This document shows, piece after piece, positions 43,067-51,646 of a stretch of 64,000 nt of DNA. The notes under the pieces were generated by a model, which did not search any database, was not told where the DNA came from, and saw only the letters and a list, made by a program, of their open reading frames with translations. Every line of letters starts with the position of its first letter. Position 1 is the first letter of the stretch. The DNA comes from an uncultured Lactobacillus sp. (GTDB lineage Bacteria > Bacillota > Bacilli > Lactobacillales > Lactobacillaceae). Made by a program: the position numbers and the translations under genes. The stretch is from the NCBI GenBank assembly GCA_937874185.1, contig CALNAK010000036.1, positions 62,001 through 126,000 of the forward strand, written 5' to 3'.

Positions 43067-45010
43067 TTGTTAATGAGTAAAATCATCGGTGGCGCAGGCG
43101 ATATGATTAATGCTAAACCTGCCGATTATAAAGATAATTTGTACCTAGCAGTTAATGGTGCATGGCAAGAAAAAGCTGAAATTCCAGCTGATAAATCACG
43201 TGCTGGTGGCTTCATGGATCTTGATGAGGGTGTTGAAAAATCCCTTATGAAGGAATTCCACGAATTCGCTAACGACGAAACTAAAGTAAATGATGACTTG
43301 ATGTTACAAGCTGTTAAACTTTACCGTTTAGCAAATAACGTTGATCATTTAAGCAAGTTCCATCAACAACCAATTCTAAAAGATATGCAAAGAATCAATG
43401 ATTTAACAAACGTTAAAGATTTGAGTGATAATTTAGCACAATTAGGTAAAGATGGATTCCCATTACCAATTGGTGTTGAAGTTGATGCTGATATGAAAGA
43501 TACTGCTAAGAATGCTCTTTATATTGGTGGTGCTGGACTTATCTTGCCTGATAAATCTTATTACGATGAGAAGAACGAATCTGGCAAAGCATTGTTGGCT
43601 AAATATGCCGAAGTTGCTGGACGCTTGCTTTCAATGATTGGATACAAACTTGACGATGCCAAAGAAATCGTTGAAAAGGCTCTAGCTTTTGATAAGTCAC
43701 TTGTACCAATTGTTAAGAGTTCAGAAGAATGGGCTGATTATACTAAGATTTATAATCCAATGGATTTATCTGAATTTATCAAGAAGTCAGATAACCTTGA
43801 TTTGAAGAGTATGGTAGTTGATTCAATCAATGACACGCCTGAAAAAGTTATTATTACTGAACCAAGATACATGGAAAACTTAAACAAGTTAGTTAATGAT
43901 GATACTTTTGAAAATATCAAAGCTTGGATGATGGTTGGATTCCTAACAGGCAACGCCTCAATCCTTGATGAAGAATTCCGTCAAACAATTGGTGAATATC
44001 AACTTGCCAAGAGTGGTGCTAAGGAACTTCAAAACAGAACTAAATATGCTTACCACTTTGCATCAAGTGTCTTCAGTGAAGTTGTTGGTGCTTATTATGG
44101 TAAGAAATACTTTGGTGAGGACGCCAAAGCTGATGTTCACAGCATGGTTGAGAAGATGATTTCAATCTACGAACAAAGACTTTCTGAAAATACTTGGTTG
44201 AGTGAAGATACTAAGAAGAAAGCTATTGTTAAATTAGATAAGATTGTTATCAAAGTTGGCTATCCTGATAAGATTCAAGATCTTTACAGTAAATTCAAGA
44301 TTAATGAAAACGACTCATTGTATGATAATGTTTCACGTATCAGAAAGATTATTGCACAAGATTCATTGGATCAATTCCACAAGCCAGTTGACCGTACAAA
44401 ATGGTTGATGCCAGGACACATGGTTAATGCATGTTACGATCCATCAAGAAATGACATCACATTCCCAGCTGCTATTTTGCAAGCTCCATTCTATAGTTTG
44501 GACCAAACGAATAGTGAAAACTTCGGTGGAATCGGAGCCGTTATCGCCCATGAAATTTCTCATGCCTTTGATAACAACGGTTCACAATTCGATGAATACG
44601 GTAATATGAACGACTGGTGGACTAAAGAAGATTATGCCAAGTTCAAAGTACTAACACAAAAGATCATCGACGAATTCGACGGTATTCCATATGCTGGAAG
44701 TAAAGTTAATGGTAAATTAGTTGTTAGTGAAAACGTTGCTGATGTAGGTGGACTACGTTGTGCTTTAGAAGCAGCCAAACAAGACAGTGACTTCGATGCC
44801 AAAGCCTTCTTTACAAACTGGGCCAAAGTATGGAGAAACAAGTCAACAAAACAATTAACAGAAATGTTCCTATCAATAGACGTACATTCACCAGCCCCAT
44901 TACGTGCCAATGTTATGGCACAAAACATGGATGAATTCTATGATGCCTTCGATGTTCAAAAGGGTGATGGAATGTGGTTAGATGAAGATAAGAGAGTTAA
45001 TATTTGGTAG
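43067..45010 (+). CDS. pepO: M13 endopeptidase PepO (first paralogue)
   Basis: 647-residue zinc endopeptidase of the neprilysin family, cytosolic in lactic acid bacteria, cutting medium-size peptides. The zinc site is VIAHEISHAFDNNG (HExxH) with the third ligand in SENVADVGGLRCALEA; NACYDPSRNDITFPAAILQ is the substrate-binding motif. There is no signal peptide. The start is ambiguous: TTG 43067 lies 5 bases after GGCGGTGA, ATG 43073 is 11 after it, and ATG 43052 lies before the site. The paralogue's TTG start aligns with TTG 43067. Repeat B8 follows the stop. Confidence 0.93.
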   Translation: MLMSKIIGGAGDMINAKPADYKDNLYLAVNGAWQEKAEIPADKSRAGGFMDLDEGVEKSLMKEFHEFANDETKVNDDLMLQAVKLYRLANNVDHLSKFHQQPILKDMQRINDLTNVKDLSDNLAQLGKDGFPLPIGVEVDADMKDTAKNALYIGGAGLILPDKSYYDEKNESGKALLAKYAEVAGRLLSMIGYKLDDAKEIVEKALAFDKSLVPIVKSSEEWADYTKIYNPMDLSEFIKKSDNLDLKSMVVDSINDTPEKVIITEPRYMENLNKLVNDDTFENIKAWMMVGFLTGNASILDEEFRQTIGEYQLAKSGAKELQNRTKYAYHFASSVFSEVVGAYYGKKYFGEDAKADVHSMVEKMISIYEQRLSENTWLSEDTKKKAIVKLDKIVIKVGYPDKIQDLYSKFKINENDSLYDNVSRIRKIIAQDSLDQFHKPVDRTKWLMPGHMVNACYDPSRNDITFPAAILQAPFYSLDQTNSENFGGIGAVIAHEISHAFDNNGSQFDEYGNMNDWWTKEDYAKFKVLTQKIIDEFDGIPYAGSKVNGKLVVSENVADVGGLRCALEAAKQDSDFDAKAFFTNWAKVWRNKSTKQLTEMFLSIDVHSPAPLRANVMAQNMDEFYDAFDVQKGDGMWLDEDKRVNIW

Positions 45011-45013
45011 AAC

Positions 45014-45141
45014 AGAGAGCAGAGAGCAACGGTTAGATTCTGAGCATTTGCAGGACTTCACGAATTGCACGCGATTTTGCGTGTGATTTGGGAAGTCAGG
45101 CAAAGCACAGGAATCTGTTGCTCGCAGCTCGTTTAGGACGC
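45014..45141 (+). repeat. Family B structured repeat, copy B8
   Basis: AGAGAGC starts 3 bases after the pepO stop. The outer stem is the same as in B1 (GAGCAAC/GTTGCTC and AGATTC/GAATCT) but the inner stem follows the consensus GGACTTC..GAAGTC, with a TGCACGC/GCGTGTG tip. It ends GCTCGTTTAGGACG. Confidence 0.85.
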
Positions 45142-45179
45142 CGGATAAAAATACAAAACATATAATACATAAGTAAACC

Positions 45180-45220
45180 AAAAGAGTAGACGACCCCCAA
45201 AAGTCAGCTATTCTTTTTAT
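45180..45220 (+). terminator. Terminator after repeat B8
   Basis: AAAGA-TAG-C-GAC with GTC-G-CTA-TCTTTTT. Confidence 0.75.
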
Positions 45221-45294
45221 TTTAAATTAAAACTATTCTAATATAATTAGAGAAGTGTTATAGTGGTTATTAAATATGATAGGTGGCGATTGAT

Positions 45295-47241
45295 TTGTTT
45301 ATAAATAAAGTCATCGGTGGTGCTGGAGATTTAGCAATAGATTCTAAACCAACCGATTATAAGGACAACTTGTATCTAGCTGTTAATGGTGAATGGCAAG
45401 AGAAAGCCAAGATTCCATCAGATAAATCTAGTGCAGGTGCTTCCGTTGATTTGGAACTGGGCGTTGAAAAAGATTTAATGAAAGAGTTCCATGACTTTTC
45501 AGAAGATGAAAGTAAATTAAATGACGATTTGATGTTACAAGCTGTTAAATTATATCGAGTAGCAAAGAACGTTGAAGGCCTACACAAATTTGGTGGACAG
45601 CCAATTTTAAAGGATATTGAAAGAGTTAATAAATTAAATTCACTGAAAGAATTAAGTGCTGACTTAGCCGCTTTGTCGAAGAACAATTACTTTCTTCCAA
45701 TCAATTCTTACGTTGAAACCGATATGAAAGATACTGAACATAATGTTGTTAATATTATTGGACCAGATTTGATTTTAAGTGGCCAATCTTACTATGAAGA
45801 TGATAATGAATCTGGTAAAAAATTATTGGCAAAATATGCGGAAGTGGCCGAGAAATTGTTAGTAATGCTTGGTTATACAACTGATGAGGCGAAGGCAACC
45901 GCAAATAAGGCTTTAGCATTCGACAAGTCATTGGTACCAATCGTTAAGACACCAGAAGAGTGGGCTGATGATGTCAAAATTTATAATCCGATGACCTTTG
46001 CGGATTTCGTTGCTAAATCAACTAACTTAGATTTGAAGAAGTTTGTTGTCGATCAAGTGAATGACACACCGGAAAAAATTATTGTTAACGAGCCAAGATA
46101 TTTGGATAATTTAGATAAATTAGTTAATGATGATACTTTTGAAAATATCAAGGCTTGGATCATTGTTAGGTTCTTGATGGATAATGCGGAATTCTTGGAT
46201 GAAGATTTCCGTCAAGTTGTCGGCGAGTATAAACTGGCTCGTAGTGGCGCTGAGGAACTTGAAAGTCGTACAAAATATGCTTATCATCTTTCTGAAAGAA
46301 CCTTCAGTGAAGTTGTTGGAACTTATTATGGCAAAAAATATTTTGGTGAAAAAGCCAAAGCAGATGTTCGTTCGATGATTGAAAAAATGATTGCCATTTA
46401 TAAACAAAGGCTGACAAGTAATACTTGGTTGAGTGAAGCTACTAAAGAAAAAGCTGTCGTTAAGTTAAATAAGATTGTTCTAAAAGTTGGTTATCCAGAT
46501 AAAATTGAGGAACTCTATAAACTTTATAAAGTTGATGAGAGTAAGTCTCTCTACGAGAATGTTTCTGAAATAAATAAAGTTTCTACTCAATATATGTTGG
46601 ACGATTATCACAAACCAGTTGACCGTACTAGATGGTTGATGCCAGGACATATGGTAAATGCTTGTTATGATCCAACTAGAAATGATGTAACTTTCCCAGC
46701 TGCAATTTTACAAGCACCATTCTATAGTCTGAAACAGACTGCTAGTGAAAACTTTGGTGGGATTGGCGCTACGATTGCCCATGAAGTCTCACATGCTTTT
46801 GACAATAATGGAGCCCAATTTGATGAATATGGAAATATTAATAATTGGTGGACTAAGGAAGATTACGCCAAGTTCAATGAATTGACTCAAGATATGATTG
46901 ATCAATTTAATGGTATTAAATATGCTGGCAAAAAAGTTAATGGTAAGTTAGTTGTCAGTGAGAATATTGCCGATATAGGTGGCCTACGATGTGCAATTGA
47001 AGCTGCTAAGTTGGAGCCGGATTATAATGCTAAGGAATACTTCATCCAATGGGCCAAGTCTTGGAGATACAAGGCAACTAGCCAATATGATGAAAGATTG
47101 TTAGCAACTGATGTTCATGCGCCACAACCATTGCGTGCTAATGTGATGTCACAAGATATGGATGAATTCTTTGATGCTTTTGGTGTTACGGATAAGGATG
47201 GTATGTGGTTGGATCCTAGTGAGAGAATTAATATTTGGTAG
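45295..47241 (+). CDS. pepO2: M13 endopeptidase PepO (second paralogue)
   Basis: 648-residue zinc endopeptidase, colinear with the gene just upstream over its whole length. The zinc site is TIAHEVSHAFDNNG, the third ligand is in SENIADIGGLRCAIEA and the substrate motif is NACYDPTRNDVTFPAAILQ. All catalytic residues are present, so both copies should be active. TTG 45295 lies 8 bases after AGGTGG; GTG 45283 falls inside the site. Tandem duplication is evident, but divergence is spread throughout. It has its own promoter region after the terminator at 45180 and its own terminator at 47321. Confidence 0.93.
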   Translation: MFINKVIGGAGDLAIDSKPTDYKDNLYLAVNGEWQEKAKIPSDKSSAGASVDLELGVEKDLMKEFHDFSEDESKLNDDLMLQAVKLYRVAKNVEGLHKFGGQPILKDIERVNKLNSLKELSADLAALSKNNYFLPINSYVETDMKDTEHNVVNIIGPDLILSGQSYYEDDNESGKKLLAKYAEVAEKLLVMLGYTTDEAKATANKALAFDKSLVPIVKTPEEWADDVKIYNPMTFADFVAKSTNLDLKKFVVDQVNDTPEKIIVNEPRYLDNLDKLVNDDTFENIKAWIIVRFLMDNAEFLDEDFRQVVGEYKLARSGAEELESRTKYAYHLSERTFSEVVGTYYGKKYFGEKAKADVRSMIEKMIAIYKQRLTSNTWLSEATKEKAVVKLNKIVLKVGYPDKIEELYKLYKVDESKSLYENVSEINKVSTQYMLDDYHKPVDRTRWLMPGHMVNACYDPTRNDVTFPAAILQAPFYSLKQTASENFGGIGATIAHEVSHAFDNNGAQFDEYGNINNWWTKEDYAKFNELTQDMIDQFNGIKYAGKKVNGKLVVSENIADIGGLRCAIEAAKLEPDYNAKEYFIQWAKSWRYKATSQYDERLLATDVHAPQPLRANVMSQDMDEFFDAFGVTDKDGMWLDPSERINIW

Positions 47242-47320
47242 ATTAGAGAGTTGCTATTTCGTGGTTTGTTAAGAGTGGATAAACTACAATAAAACTTTTA
47301 AAACAATTAAATGAATGGAA

Positions 47321-47360
47321 AAAATGAGTGTGTGATTGAAAAATCACACACTTTTTTTAT
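47321..47360 (+). terminator. Terminator after pepO2
   Basis: GTGTGTGATT-GAAA-AATCACACAC followed by TTTTTTTAT. Just after the pepO2 stop, TTAGAGAGTTGC resembles the 5' edge of family B, perhaps a remnant. Confidence 0.9.
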
Positions 47361-47431
47361 TTTTTTAAATATTTTTTTGAATTTCACAATCTTGTAGCCT
47401 CATTTAGGAGATGACTTGGCACAGTAACACT

Positions 47432-47530
47432 TTTACATATGTAAACATTGCTAATTTTACATATGAACGAACAATGTGTGAACATAATTTCAAAGTAAAC
47501 GTTTACAAATGGAAAACCAATTGCTATGAT
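47432..47530 (+). promoter_or_regulatory. deo operon promoter with palindromic operators
   Basis: -35 TTTACA (47502-47507), 17-base spacer, -10 TATGAT (47525-47530). GTAAACGTTTAC (47495-47506) overlaps the -35 and differs from the catabolite-control CRE consensus at one position. Upstream, TTTACATATGTAAA (47432-47445) is a perfect palindrome, and its half TTTACATATG recurs at 47456-47465; these are candidate sites for the SorC-type regulator at 51647. Confidence 0.7.
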
Positions 47531-47563
47531 AGAGCCGTAAACAAATGAAAGGGGTTTCATAAA

Positions 47564-48211
47564 ATGAAACTATCAAAATATATCGATCACACATTACTAA
47601 AACCAGAATCAACAGAAGCACAAGTAGACCAAGTAATTAAGGAAGCTAAGGAACACGATTTTGCATCAGTTATGATTAATCCATATTGGGTAAAACATGT
47701 TCACGAACAACTTGTAGGTACAGACGTTCACACTGCTACAGTTATTGGATTCCCTCTAGGAGCTAATACAACTGATATCAAGGTTGCTGAAGCAAAGAAA
47801 GCAATGGATGACGGTGCCGATGAAATTGACATGGTCTTGAATATTGGTGAATTGAAGGGTAACAATCTTGATGCTGTTGAATCAGATATTGTCGCTGTAG
47901 TAAATGCAGGACATGCAGAAAAGAAAATTGTCAAAGTAATTATTGAAACAGCTTTATTAACAGATGCAGAGAAAGTCACTGCAGCTAAGTTAGTTATGAA
48001 AGCAAATGCTGATTTTGTTAAAACATCAACTGGATTTTCAACATCAGGTGCCAAGGTTGCCGATGTTAAGTTGCTTAAAGAAACAGTTGGAGATGCAATT
48101 GGAGTTAAGGCTTCAGGTGGTATTCACTCTAAAGAGGAAGCTCAAGCAATGATTGACGCTGGAGCTACAAGATTAGGTACCAGTGCAAGTATTAAAATCA
48201 TCAACGGATAA
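47564..48211 (+). CDS. deoC: Deoxyribose-phosphate aldolase
   Basis: 215-residue class I aldolase splitting 2-deoxyribose 5-phosphate into glyceraldehyde 3-phosphate and acetaldehyde. The Schiff-base lysine is K153 in [10 protein letters not shown] and the assisting lysine is K182 in [17 protein letters not shown] at the N-terminus is the family start. AAAGGGG supports the ATG. It is the first gene of a deoxyribose operon with a permease, an epimerase-like protein and a kinase. The catabolite-type palindrome over the promoter suggests glucose repression. Confidence 0.97.
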   Translation: MKLSKYIDHTLLKPESTEAQVDQVIKEAKEHDFASVMINPYWVKHVHEQLVGTDVHTATVIGFPLGANTTDIKVAEAKKAMDDGADEIDMVLNIGELKGNNLDAVESDIVAVVNAGHAEKKIVKVIIETALLTDAEKVTAAKLVMKANADFVKTSTGFSTSGAKVADVKLLKETVGDAIGVKASGGIHSKEEAQAMIDAGATRLGTSASIKIING

Positions 48212-48227
48212 TATGGGGGAATAATAA

Positions 48228-49571
48228 ATGGATAGTTCACATTCAATGACCAATGGTCATAAGAATTTTCATTTGTTCAAACTACACGCTGAAGAAACGG
48301 ATGATGGCTATTTAAATAAAATTCCCATTTTCCAATTTATCTTATTATCATGTCTATTTCCAATGTGGGCAGCCGCAGCCAGTTTGAATGACATTTTAAT
48401 TACACAATTCAAAACAATTTTTACATTAAGCAATTTTGCTAGTGCCTTCGTTCAAAGTGCTTTCTATGGCGGTTATTTCTTAATTGCCATTCCAGCATCA
48501 TTAGTTATTAAAAAGACATCATATAAAATCGCAATTTTAATTGGACTATTGTTCTACACAGGTGGTTGTATGCTATTCTTCCCAGCATCAACTATGGCCA
48601 CATACAGCGTCTTTCTAGTTGCTTTGTTCGCTATTGCCATTGGATTAAGTTTCTTGGAAACATCTGCTAATACTTATAGTTCATTGTTAGGACCTCAAAG
48701 TTCTTCAACTTTACGTTTGAATATTTCTGAGACATTTTACCCAATCGGTGCCACTATTGGTATTTTAATGGGTAAATACATGATCTTTGGTTCAGGTGCT
48801 AGTTTGGAGAAACAAATGGTTGGTATGACCGGAGCGCAAAAGCTTGCCTTTGGTCAACAAGCATTACAAAAAACACTTTTACCTTATAAATATATAATCG
48901 TTGTTTTAATTGTCGCAATCATTATCTTTGCCTTAACTGAATTTCCAAATAGTAAGCCAAAGACAGGCATCGTTAAAGATGCTAAGATTTCTGAAACTTT
49001 AAAATATCTTGTACATAACAAAGAATTTCTTAAGGGTATCTTTACGCAATTCATGTACATTGGTATGCAAACCGCAGTTTGGTCATTCACTATTCGTTTA
49101 GCAATGTCCTTAAATAGCAGTATTAACGAACGTGATGCTGCAACATTTATGATTTTTAGTTACATTGCCTTCTTTGTTGGTAAGATGGTCGCTAATGTAT
49201 TAATGAAGCATTTCTCACCATCAAGAATCCTTGTTGGATTCAGTGCTATTGGTATTGCTGCTTTACTTTACATCATCTTTGTTCACAATATGTCAGCCGT
49301 TTATGCCGCAATTCTAACAAGTGGTTTATTCGGACCATGTTGGGCAACTATTTATTCAAAGACTTTGGATACTGTAAAAGACAAACGTCACACAGAAACA
49401 GCTGGAGCAATTATCGTTATGTCAATCGTCGGTGGAGCCTTCATTCCATTGATGCAAGGACTTGCTGCTGATGCATTCAAGTCAATGTCATATTCATTTG
49501 TTGTTTCACTAGTAAGTTTCGTTGTCGTATTACTTTATTCTATTGATCAAATTAAACACAATAACTTGTAA
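48228..49571 (+). CDS. deoP: FucP-like MFS permease, probable deoxyribose transporter
   Basis: 447-residue transporter of the fucose permease branch of the major facilitator superfamily, with twelve predicted helices. QSAFYGGYFLIAIPASLVIKK and FLETSANTYSSLLGPQ are typical of FucP/DeoP. Its place between deoC and the kinase matches the Salmonella deoQKPX system, in which DeoP imports 2-deoxyribose. GGGGGAATA precedes the ATG by a good spacing and the gap to deoC is 16 bases. The specific substrate is inferred from the operon. Confidence 0.85.
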   Translation: MDSSHSMTNGHKNFHLFKLHAEETDDGYLNKIPIFQFILLSCLFPMWAAAASLNDILITQFKTIFTLSNFASAFVQSAFYGGYFLIAIPASLVIKKTSYKIAILIGLLFYTGGCMLFFPASTMATYSVFLVALFAIAIGLSFLETSANTYSSLLGPQSSSTLRLNISETFYPIGATIGILMGKYMIFGSGASLEKQMVGMTGAQKLAFGQQALQKTLLPYKYIIVVLIVAIIIFALTEFPNSKPKTGIVKDAKISETLKYLVHNKEFLKGIFTQFMYIGMQTAVWSFTIRLAMSLNSSINERDAATFMIFSYIAFFVGKMVANVLMKHFSPSRILVGFSAIGIAALLYIIFVHNMSAVYAAILTSGLFGPCWATIYSKTLDTVKDKRHTETAGAIIVMSIVGGAFIPLMQGLAADAFKSMSYSFVVSLVSFVVVLLYSIDQIKHNNL

Positions 49572-49585
49572 TTAGGAGATTAAAA

Positions 49586-50602
49586 ATGACATTAATACAT
49601 CTATCACACAGTTTATTTAATGAAACACCATTTAAAGTTCTTGAAAATGACGACTTCTCAGCCGAAGCATTTACTTATCCTTCAGGTGTTGAAGCATTAA
49701 CAGTCAAGAACTCACGTGGTCATTTAACTCTATTACCTTACATGGGAATGATTATCTGGGATGCAATTTTTGATGGTCAATCACTTAAGATGAAGGATAT
49801 GTTCTCACAACCACTACCTGGGAAAGGAATCGCTGATACATATGGTTGTTTCCAATTTTCATCAGGTTTGTTAGCAAACGGTACACCTGGTCCTGAGGAT
49901 CACTATCAATTGCATGGTGAATTCCCAACTTCAAAAATGAGTAATGCTTATGTCAAAGTTGAAGATGGTGAAATTACTATAGGAAGTAGCTTTGAATACG
50001 TTAAAGGATTCGGGTATCATTATTTAGCAAAGCCTAGTGTCACAATGCATAAGGAAAGTGGACTCTTCGATATTCATATGAGTGTAACTAATCTTTCTAA
50101 GTCACAAAAGATGCCACTCCAATACATGTGTCATATGAATTATGCCTACGGTGAAAATGCTACATTAACTGACAGTTTGCCAGATGGAACATTCAAGTTA
50201 AGAGAGTCAATTCCTTCACATGTACATCCAACTAAAGAATGGTTAGCTTATAATGATGAACTTAAAGCATCAGGAAAAGTTATTGATAAATTAGATGATT
50301 CTAAACATTATGATCCAGAGATTGTCTTCTTCACAGATGATTTAACACAATACGCTGATACCGCTGAATTCAGAATGAACCTTGCTAATGGCAAGAATTT
50401 CTTAACTAAGATTCATACAGCAGAATTCCCAATTGTTACTCGTTGGATTCTTTATAATGCTGACCAACAAGTTGCAGCCTTTGCATTACCAGGAACTAGT
50501 CGTCCAGAAGGATATCATGCTGCTGAAAAAGCCGGTACATTGATTTTCTTAAAGCCACTAGAAGAACATAAATTCAGTGTTACAACTGGATTAGAGAAGT
50601 AG
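49586..50602 (+). CDS. Aldose-1-epimerase-like protein (DUF4432, DeoX-like)
   Basis: 338-residue soluble protein of the galactose-mutarotase fold group. TYPSGVEALTVKNSRGHLTLLPYMGMIIWDA, then YQLHGEFPTSK and MHKESGLFDIHMSVTNLSK, follow the epimerase pattern. It matches the fourth gene (deoX) of known deoxyribose operons, whose role may be mutarotation of the sugar. It starts 14 bases after the permease stop behind TAGGAG. The activity has not been read from specific catalytic residues, so the function is an inference from fold and operon. Confidence 0.75.
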   Translation: MTLIHLSHSLFNETPFKVLENDDFSAEAFTYPSGVEALTVKNSRGHLTLLPYMGMIIWDAIFDGQSLKMKDMFSQPLPGKGIADTYGCFQFSSGLLANGTPGPEDHYQLHGEFPTSKMSNAYVKVEDGEITIGSSFEYVKGFGYHYLAKPSVTMHKESGLFDIHMSVTNLSKSQKMPLQYMCHMNYAYGENATLTDSLPDGTFKLRESIPSHVHPTKEWLAYNDELKASGKVIDKLDDSKHYDPEIVFFTDDLTQYADTAEFRMNLANGKNFLTKIHTAEFPIVTRWILYNADQQVAAFALPGTSRPEGYHAAEKAGTLIFLKPLEEHKFSVTTGLEK

Positions 50603-50613
50603 GAGAGATTATT

Positions 50614-51531
50614 ATGAGTGATATTACAGTTATTGGTTCCAATATGATTGATTTAATTACTTACTTGGACAGAATGCCTGTCGAAGGTGAAACAGTTTCT
50701 GCACCTGATTTCGAAATGGGATTTGGTGGAAAAGGTGCTAACCAAGCCGTTGCAGCTTCTCGTCTTGGTTCAGATGTATCTATGATTACTATGGTTGGAC
50801 ATGACAACTTCGGTAAAGAACAATTAGATAATTTCAAAAAGGTCGGTGTTGATACCAGTTGTGTTGGCGTTGGTGATTGCAATAGTGGTGTCGCTCCAAT
50901 TTTCGTTGATCCTTCATCTGATAATCGTATTATCGTAATTAAGGGTGCTAACAATGAATTAACTCCAGCAGTTTTGGATAACTTTAAACATCAAATTAAG
51001 AATTCTAAGTTGATTGTTCTACAACAAGAAATTCCATTGGAAACAAATTATCATGCAATCGAATTAGCTGAAGAATTTGGAGTTCCAGTGTTGTTGAATC
51101 CAGCTCCTGCCAATAAGAATCTTAATTTAAAGTACGTATCAAAAGTTGAATTCTTCTCACCAAACGAAACTGAATTATCAACTTTGACTGGCTTGCCTAC
51201 AAACAACTTAGACGAAATTGAGGCGGCTGCTAATGCTTTAGTAAATGAAGGCGTTGGTAATGTCATTGTTACAATTGGTTCAAAGGGTGCTCTTTGGGTC
51301 AACAAAGATCATAGTGAAATAGTGCCTGGTAAGAAGGTTGCTGCTGTTGATACAACAGGTGCCGGAGATTCATTTATTGGTTCGTTCGCCCATTACTTTA
51401 CTGATGGGGAAAGCATTCCTGAAGCTTTGAAACATGCTAATGAATATGCTGCCGTTACCGTTACTAGAAAAGGTACGCAAAAATCATATCCTACAAAAGA
51501 TGAATTGAAAGAATTAGTTGCAGTAGAATAA
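50614..51531 (+). CDS. deoK: PfkB-family sugar kinase, probable deoxyribokinase
   Basis: 305-residue kinase of the ribokinase family. Signature 1 is GFGGKGANQAVAASRLG near residue 40; signature 2 is VDTTGAGDSFIGSFAHY near residue 250, with the catalytic aspartate. NPAPA and EFFSPNETEL are also typical. By context it phosphorylates 2-deoxyribose to 2-deoxyribose 5-phosphate, the DeoC substrate, but ribose cannot be excluded. It begins 11 bases after the previous stop behind AGGAGAG and is followed by a strong terminator. Confidence 0.88.
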   Translation: MSDITVIGSNMIDLITYLDRMPVEGETVSAPDFEMGFGGKGANQAVAASRLGSDVSMITMVGHDNFGKEQLDNFKKVGVDTSCVGVGDCNSGVAPIFVDPSSDNRIIVIKGANNELTPAVLDNFKHQIKNSKLIVLQQEIPLETNYHAIELAEEFGVPVLLNPAPANKNLNLKYVSKVEFFSPNETELSTLTGLPTNNLDEIEAAANALVNEGVGNVIVTIGSKGALWVNKDHSEIVPGKKVAAVDTTGAGDSFIGSFAHYFTDGESIPEALKHANEYAAVTVTRKGTQKSYPTKDELKELVAVE

Positions 51532-51548
51532 AAATATTTGCTATGAAT

Positions 51549-51585
51549 AAAACCCTCATAATCGAATAGGATTATGAGGGTTTTA
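51549..51585 (+). terminator. Terminator of the deo operon
   Basis: AAAACCCTCATAAT / ATTATGAGGGTTTT, a perfect 14-bp stem. Confidence 0.92.
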
Positions 51586-51646
51586 TCATACAGATTATTA
51601 AGTGGTGATATGTTAAAATGGTTTAGCAAAGAAGGAGTGTTTTTCT

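Noticed and set aside
5542..47260. Family B repeats as CRISPR array or insertion sequences
   Set aside because: Copies are dispersed over 40 kb, have no spacers, encode no transposase and show no target duplications that I can see.
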